Below, one piece after another: positions 60,983 to 64,000 of a DNA stretch of 64,000 nt. The stretch covers positions 260,744-324,743 of the forward strand of contig NZ_JAJQQS010000007.1 in assembly GCF_021228125.1 (NCBI RefSeq). The letters are read 5' to 3'. Origin of the DNA: Streptomyces albireticuli. Lineage in GTDB: Bacteria; Actinomycetota; Actinomycetes; Streptomycetales; Streptomycetaceae. The stretch's first letter is position 1. Each line of letters begins with the position of its first letter. The position numbers and the translations under genes are program-made. The notes below the pieces were generated by a model. That model was not told where the DNA came from. It searched no databases and saw nothing but the letters and a program-made list of their open reading frames with translations.

Positions 60983-61059
60983 CGGACGATCGCCGGTCCC
61001 CGCCGGAGCCTGTGGATAAAGTGCCGTGAGGCCCCGGCTCCGCGCGGAAGGACCATGGC

Positions 61060-61431
61060 ATGCCCCGATGGCGGGACGGCACCGGCCTGCTCCTCCTCCC
61101 CGGTCCCCCCGGCGTCCCCGAACCCCCTCCGGTCCCACTGGAGATCGCCTCCTCCTACCGCGCCCGCACGCGGGGGCTCCTCGGCCGGGACGGCGTCGAG
61201 GGGGCGCTGCTCCTCACGCCGGCGTCCTCCGTCCACACGTTCCGGATGCGGTTCGCGATCGATGTGGCCTATCTGGACCGGGAGTTGACGGTGCTGGCGG
61301 TCCGGACGATGGTTCCGGGGCGGTTGGGGTGGCCGCGGGTTCGGGGGCGGCATGTGCTGGAGGCTTCGGCGGGGGCGTGGGGGCGGTGGGGTGTGGGGGT
61401 GGGAACGCGGGTGGGGGTGCGGGTCGGGTGA
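61060..61431 (+). CDS. DUF192 family protein
   Basis: A 123-residue protein. EIASSYRARTRGLLGRDGVEGALLLTPASSVHTFRMRFAIDVAYLD is the DUF192 core, cited here only by its span (residues about 28-73), with the conserved RxRGLLGR, HTFxMRFxID and VLDR-like positions. The function of the family is unknown; it often accompanies prepilin peptidase and Tad genes, as here. The C-terminus is Gly/Arg/Val-rich. GAAGGA lies 7 bases before the ATG. Confidence 0.87.
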   Translation: MPRWRDGTGLLLLPGPPGVPEPPPVPLEIASSYRARTRGLLGRDGVEGALLLTPASSVHTFRMRFAIDVAYLDRELTVLAVRTMVPGRLGWPRVRGRHVLEASAGAWGRWGVGVGTRVGVRVG

Positions 61432-61444
61432 CGGGTGGGGTGCG

Positions 61445-61606
61445 GGGCCTTTTCCCCACCCCGCCCCTTCCCGAAGCGGGGCTCCGCCCCGGACCCCGGT
61501 CCTCAAGCGCCGGACGGGCTGATTTCAGCCCGTCTGGGGGCACCTCCCAGCGGTAGCTGGGGGAGCTTGAGGACATTCGGGAAGGGGCGGGGTGGGGAAA
61601 AGGCCC
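61445..61606. repeat. Palindromic intergenic element, copy 3, with 31-bp terminal inverted repeats
   Basis: Arms 61445-61475 and 61576-61606 are exact 31-base complements containing CCCCACCCCGCCCCTTCCCG. The interior has the shared modules GGGGCTCCGCCCCGGACCCC and CAAGCGCCGGACGGGCTGA. The right inner arm is interrupted after CAGCCCGTC by about 30 bases that hold their own hairpin, CCCAGC-GGTA-GCTGGG (61546-61561). It lies between the convergent DUF192 gene and a minus-strand gene and probably terminates both. Confidence 0.88.
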
Positions 61607-61622
61607 GCCGCAGGCGCCCCCC

Positions 61623-62858
61623 CTACCCCCGCCGCACCCGCACCGTCCAGACCCCCAGCCCCAGCAGCAACACCGACCCGACCCCCACCCCCGCATAGCC
61701 GACCACCCGCAACGCCCCACCCCCGCCCTCACCGCTCCTCGCCGCCGTCGCCCCGCCTTCGGAAGACTTGCGGACCGGCCCCGCGGACACCCGCGCGTCG
61801 GCGACGTCGACGTCGAGGGTGACCGGCACCGCACCCGAACCACCCCGCCCCACCTTGGGGTTCAGGCTCACCTGAAGGTAGTACCAGCCCGCGAAGCGCA
61901 TCCCCCGCACCGCGTCCCCGCCCCCGCCTCCTCCCCCCGCGCCCGCGGGAGGGGTCGCCAGCGAGAGCGTCGCGTCCCGCCCTTGATAGCCGGCCGTCTT
62001 GTTCATGACGTATCCGCGGGCGGTGTTGCTCAGCCCCAGCCGCACCCCGCTGATCACGTACGGGGCGGTGCCGTCGTCCCCCGCGCCCGCGAACCGCGCG
62101 CTGGCGAACAGCTGCCGGCCGGTGTCGACCGAGACCCGGTAGAAGCGCGTCTCGCCGGGGCGGAGTTCGTCCTTCCAGGCCCCGGCCCGGATCTCCGCCG
62201 CGTCGTTGAACCCGGAGCCTCCGACGACCTCCGCAGCCGTGCGGCGCGACCGGGGCGGAGGCTGTGAGCTCCAGGCTCCGGAGGACGTCGCGGCGTCTTC
62301 GGGCCGCGCCGCCGGCCCCGTCTCGTACCGCAGCTCGACGGGCACGGCCGCCGTGTCCCCGCCCGCCGCGTCGCCCCGCCGCACCACGAAGCGGTACGTG
62401 CCCGCGGCGCCGCAGGGCGCGCCCTGCCGGACCACCCGCTCCGCGTAGTCGGCGACGGGATAGGCGCCGCCCGCCGACAGGAACGTACGGTGCCGGCCGG
62501 CCCCGCACGGGGTGCCGGCCGCGTCCTCCAGGACCACGTCGATGCCGTCCCGCGTGCCCATCGTGGCACCGGGCCGGGGCACGGCCACCGCCGAGACGTA
62601 GGCGCTGGAACCGGCGTCCAGCTCGACGCTGTAGTACTTGCGCTCGCCGGGCCTGACGCTGTCCGTGTACGTGGCGGAGCCCGGCCTCAGTAACGGCCCG
62701 CCGGTGGCGCTCCCGGAGCCGCGGACCTCCTGCGCGCCCGGCGCCATCCGGTAGACCGGCACGGCGCCCGCGCCCCTGCCCTGCCCGGCCGCCCCGGCGC
62801 TCCCGGCCGCCGCCAGCACCCCCAGCGCGGCCGTTCCGACGAGCCAGCAGCCCCTCAT
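61623..62858 (-). CDS. Secreted, C-terminally anchored beta-rich protein of unknown function
   Basis: A 411-residue protein with a signal peptide (residues 1-24) and a C-terminal transmembrane helix (about 385-405) ending in RVRRG, so the body faces outside. Two similar beta domains are visible. One has DSVRPGERKYYSVELDAGSS (about 66-85) and the other DELRPGETRFYRVSVDTG (about 232-249), each followed by a strand-rich region; the pattern resembles PPC-type domains. A Gly-rich linker lies near 315. Function unknown. Its ATG overlaps the stop of the upstream gene (ATGA), so the two are coupled. Confidence 0.8.
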   Translation of the reverse strand: MRGCWLVGTAALGVLAAAGSAGAAGQGRGAGAVPVYRMAPGAQEVRGSGSATGGPLLRPGSATYTDSVRPGERKYYSVELDAGSSAYVSAVAVPRPGATMGTRDGIDVVLEDAAGTPCGAGRHRTFLSAGGAYPVADYAERVVRQGAPCGAAGTYRFVVRRGDAAGGDTAAVPVELRYETGPAARPEDAATSSGAWSSQPPPRSRRTAAEVVGGSGFNDAAEIRAGAWKDELRPGETRFYRVSVDTGRQLFASARFAGAGDDGTAPYVISGVRLGLSNTARGYVMNKTAGYQGRDATLSLATPPAGAGGGGGGGDAVRGMRFAGWYYLQVSLNPKVGRGGSGAVPVTLDVDVADARVSAGPVRKSSEGGATAARSGEGGGGALRVVGYAGVGVGSVLLLGLGVWTVRVRRG

Positions 62859-63835
62859 CTCCCGCCTCCCTCAGCAGTCCCCGGCCTCAGCGGTGCCCCA
62901 TCCTGCCCTGCGGTGCGCGGCGGGCGCGAGGGTTCCGCACGGAGGCCGGCGAGGGCCGCCTCGATGGTGCGGACGGTGAGCCTGGGGCGGTGGAAGACGT
63001 CGTCGCGGGTGAAGCGGAGGAGCCGCCGGAGCTCCGGGCAGCCGGCCAGGTCGTTGAAGCGCATCGTGTCGTTCTGGTGGGCCGCCCGGCTGCCGTGCCA
63101 GGTGAAGCCCTCGATCTCGACGCCCAGCCCCTCCGCACGGAAGAGGAAGTCCAGCCGCGCCGTCCTGCCGCGCGCCGTGACCACCTCGGCCTGCGACTCC
63201 GGCCGGAGTCCGGCGCCGCGCATCTCCAGCCGTGCCTTGGTCTCCGCCGGGGAGCCGCATCCGGCGTCCGTGAGCGCGAGGGCCCGCCGCGCCCGGCGCG
63301 TGCCGGGGCGGCGCGAGGAGGCGGCCAGGGAGGCCTCGACCTCGCCGGTGTCCACCGCGCCCCGGGCGAGCGCGGAGTCCGCGGCGATGACGCCCTCCTC
63401 CAGGGGGAGCGTCCGCAGCAGGTCGCAGACCGTCCGCACGGGTGTCGTGACGCGTACCCCGGCGACGGCGGTGACCTCCTCCTCGGCCACCGGGATCCCG
63501 TGCACCACGGCCCCCGCGGCCCGCCGCCCCCGGCCGGGCGCGGTCAGCTCCGCGCCGTACGGCCGCAGCAGCGCGATGCCGTGGGCCGCGGCGGCCGAGC
63601 TGTGGCTGGCCACCAGCTCGGGGTGGCGCAGCTGCCAGGCGCGCAGCCGCAGCGGCAGGTCGACCACCCGCCCGGGCTCCGCCCAGGCCCCCGGGAGGAT
63701 CCGGCTCCAGCCCGCCCGCCGCAGCGACCGGGCCACCCCGTCCGCCCGCAGCCCGGCGCCGGCGGCCTGCGCGGCCAGCACGATCCCGCCCTGTGCGGCG
63801 GCCACTTCGCGCAGCCTCCGCTGATCCGCCCTCAT
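62855..63835 (-). CDS. AbiEi-like / DUF559-type protein
   Basis: A 326-residue cytoplasmic protein. The N-terminal winged-helix region (about 1-60: RLREVAAAQGGIVLAAQAAG, RRAGWSRILPGAW) and a middle domain resemble AbiEi-type antitoxins. The C-terminal part contains ETKARLEMRGAG, RTARLDFLFRAEGLGVEIEG and RFNDLAGCPELRRLLRFTRDDV, a Vsr/DUF559 endonuclease-like fold with Glu/Asp/Glu positions. Actinobacteria often carry such proteins without a cognate AbiEii toxin, as here. ATG at 63835 was chosen; a GTG 18 bases upstream is possible. Confidence 0.78.
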   Translation of the reverse strand: MRADQRRLREVAAAQGGIVLAAQAAGAGLRADGVARSLRRAGWSRILPGAWAEPGRVVDLPLRLRAWQLRHPELVASHSSAAAAHGIALLRPYGAELTAPGRGRRAAGAVVHGIPVAEEEVTAVAGVRVTTPVRTVCDLLRTLPLEEGVIAADSALARGAVDTGEVEASLAASSRRPGTRRARRALALTDAGCGSPAETKARLEMRGAGLRPESQAEVVTARGRTARLDFLFRAEGLGVEIEGFTWHGSRAAHQNDTMRFNDLAGCPELRRLLRFTRDDVFHRPRLTVRTIEAALAGLRAEPSRPPRTAGQDGAPLRPGTAEGGGR

Positions 63836-63913
63836 CGCCCCAGGAGACCGCACCCGCCCGGCATCGCGCGAGCCCTGTGGATAACCCCCGCCGCCCGTAC
63901 GGGTGACGGGCGT

Positions 63914-64000
63914 TCAGCCGCGCCGCGGGAAGCTGACCTCCACCCGCCGGTTCTTCCGGCGCCCCTCCTCGGTGGCGTTGTCGGCGATCGGGAACAGCTC
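63914..64000 (-). CDS. OmpA-family protein (partial, C-terminus only)
   Basis: The last 28 codons of a gene entering from the right edge. FPIADNATEEGRRKNRRVEV matches the end of the OmpA/MotB peptidoglycan-binding domain, in which the Asp and Arg positions contact diaminopimelate. The rest of the gene and its type cannot be seen. Confidence 0.8.
   Translation of the reverse strand, partial: ELFPIADNATEEGRRKNRRVEVSFPRRG

Overview
The window is about 72% G+C, and its genes use G/C-ending codons with many GTG and TTG starts. It carries a WhiB-like regulator, SpoIIE-type phosphatases, polyphosphate glucokinase, a DUF1707 protein, DUF4245 and DUF6542 proteins, and an oxyR-ahpCD locus. Together these point to a Streptomyces (or very close relative) core-chromosome segment. 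I count 54 protein-coding loci: 52 intact or cut only by the window edge, one edge fragment at each end, and one MFS transporter remnant that I call a pseudogene. I see no rRNA, convincing tRNA, CRISPR array, transposase or phage gene. From memory the order resembles S. coelicolor from about SCO5111 down to about SCO5017; that is recollection, not a search.

1-9338: a peptide-binding lipoprotein (cut by the edge), the GTPase TypA/BipA and a second, orphan peptide-binding lipoprotein lie on the minus strand. They are followed on the plus strand by a small conserved protein and a three-subunit succinate dehydrogenase. 9440-21017: a TPM-domain membrane protein, a GntR regulator, an amino-acid permease, a small SPOR-like protein, a NUDIX hydrolase, an RsbW-like ATPase, a PAS/GAF/SpoIIE/HATPase signalling protein, an alpha/beta hydrolase and a Uma2-type nuclease-fold protein. 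21081-28049: housekeeping genes ychF, ppgK, ispH, a second permease and xseA-xseB. 28710-39299: a nitroreductase, a DUF4245 protein, glpX, a WhiB-like regulator, a DUF1707 protein, class I and class II fumarases on either side of a secreted SGNH-lectin enzyme, a FomD-like DUF402 protein and a methyltransferase. 39356-51826: a second SpoIIE/HATPase protein, catalase, a class A penicillin-binding protein, a band-7 protein coupled to a ribbon-helix-helix protein, an orphan FtsX-type permease and oxyR/ahpC/ahpD. 51963-64000: an AI-2E exporter-family protein, a lytic transglycosylase, PhoH, a cis-prenyltransferase, an aldo/keto reductase, an MFS remnant next to tetR, a prepilin peptidase, a DUF192 protein, a secreted beta-rich protein coupled to an AbiEi-like protein, and an OmpA-family C-terminus.

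Themes. Central carbon: succinate dehydrogenase, two fumarases, GlpX and polyphosphate glucokinase. Peroxide defence: katA and oxyR-ahpCD. Envelope: a PBP, a lytic transglycosylase, a cis-prenyltransferase for lipid carrier, IspH, an OmpA fragment and secreted proteins. Partner-switching signalling: two phosphatases fused to anti-sigma-type ATPase domains plus one standalone ATPase.

Non-coding structure is the least ordinary part. There are three copies of a palindromic intergenic element, one bounded by a perfect 31-bp inverted repeat and one containing a 51-base near-perfect palindrome. Tandem repeats of 23-28 bp begin at the stop codons of neighbouring genes. Eleven genes have a -10 hexamer placed 6-8 bases before the start codon, the layout of leaderless transcripts. 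Strong perfect-stem terminators sit at most convergent junctions. Operator-like palindromes precede gntR, katA, fumC and the FtsX permease, and lie next to tetR.
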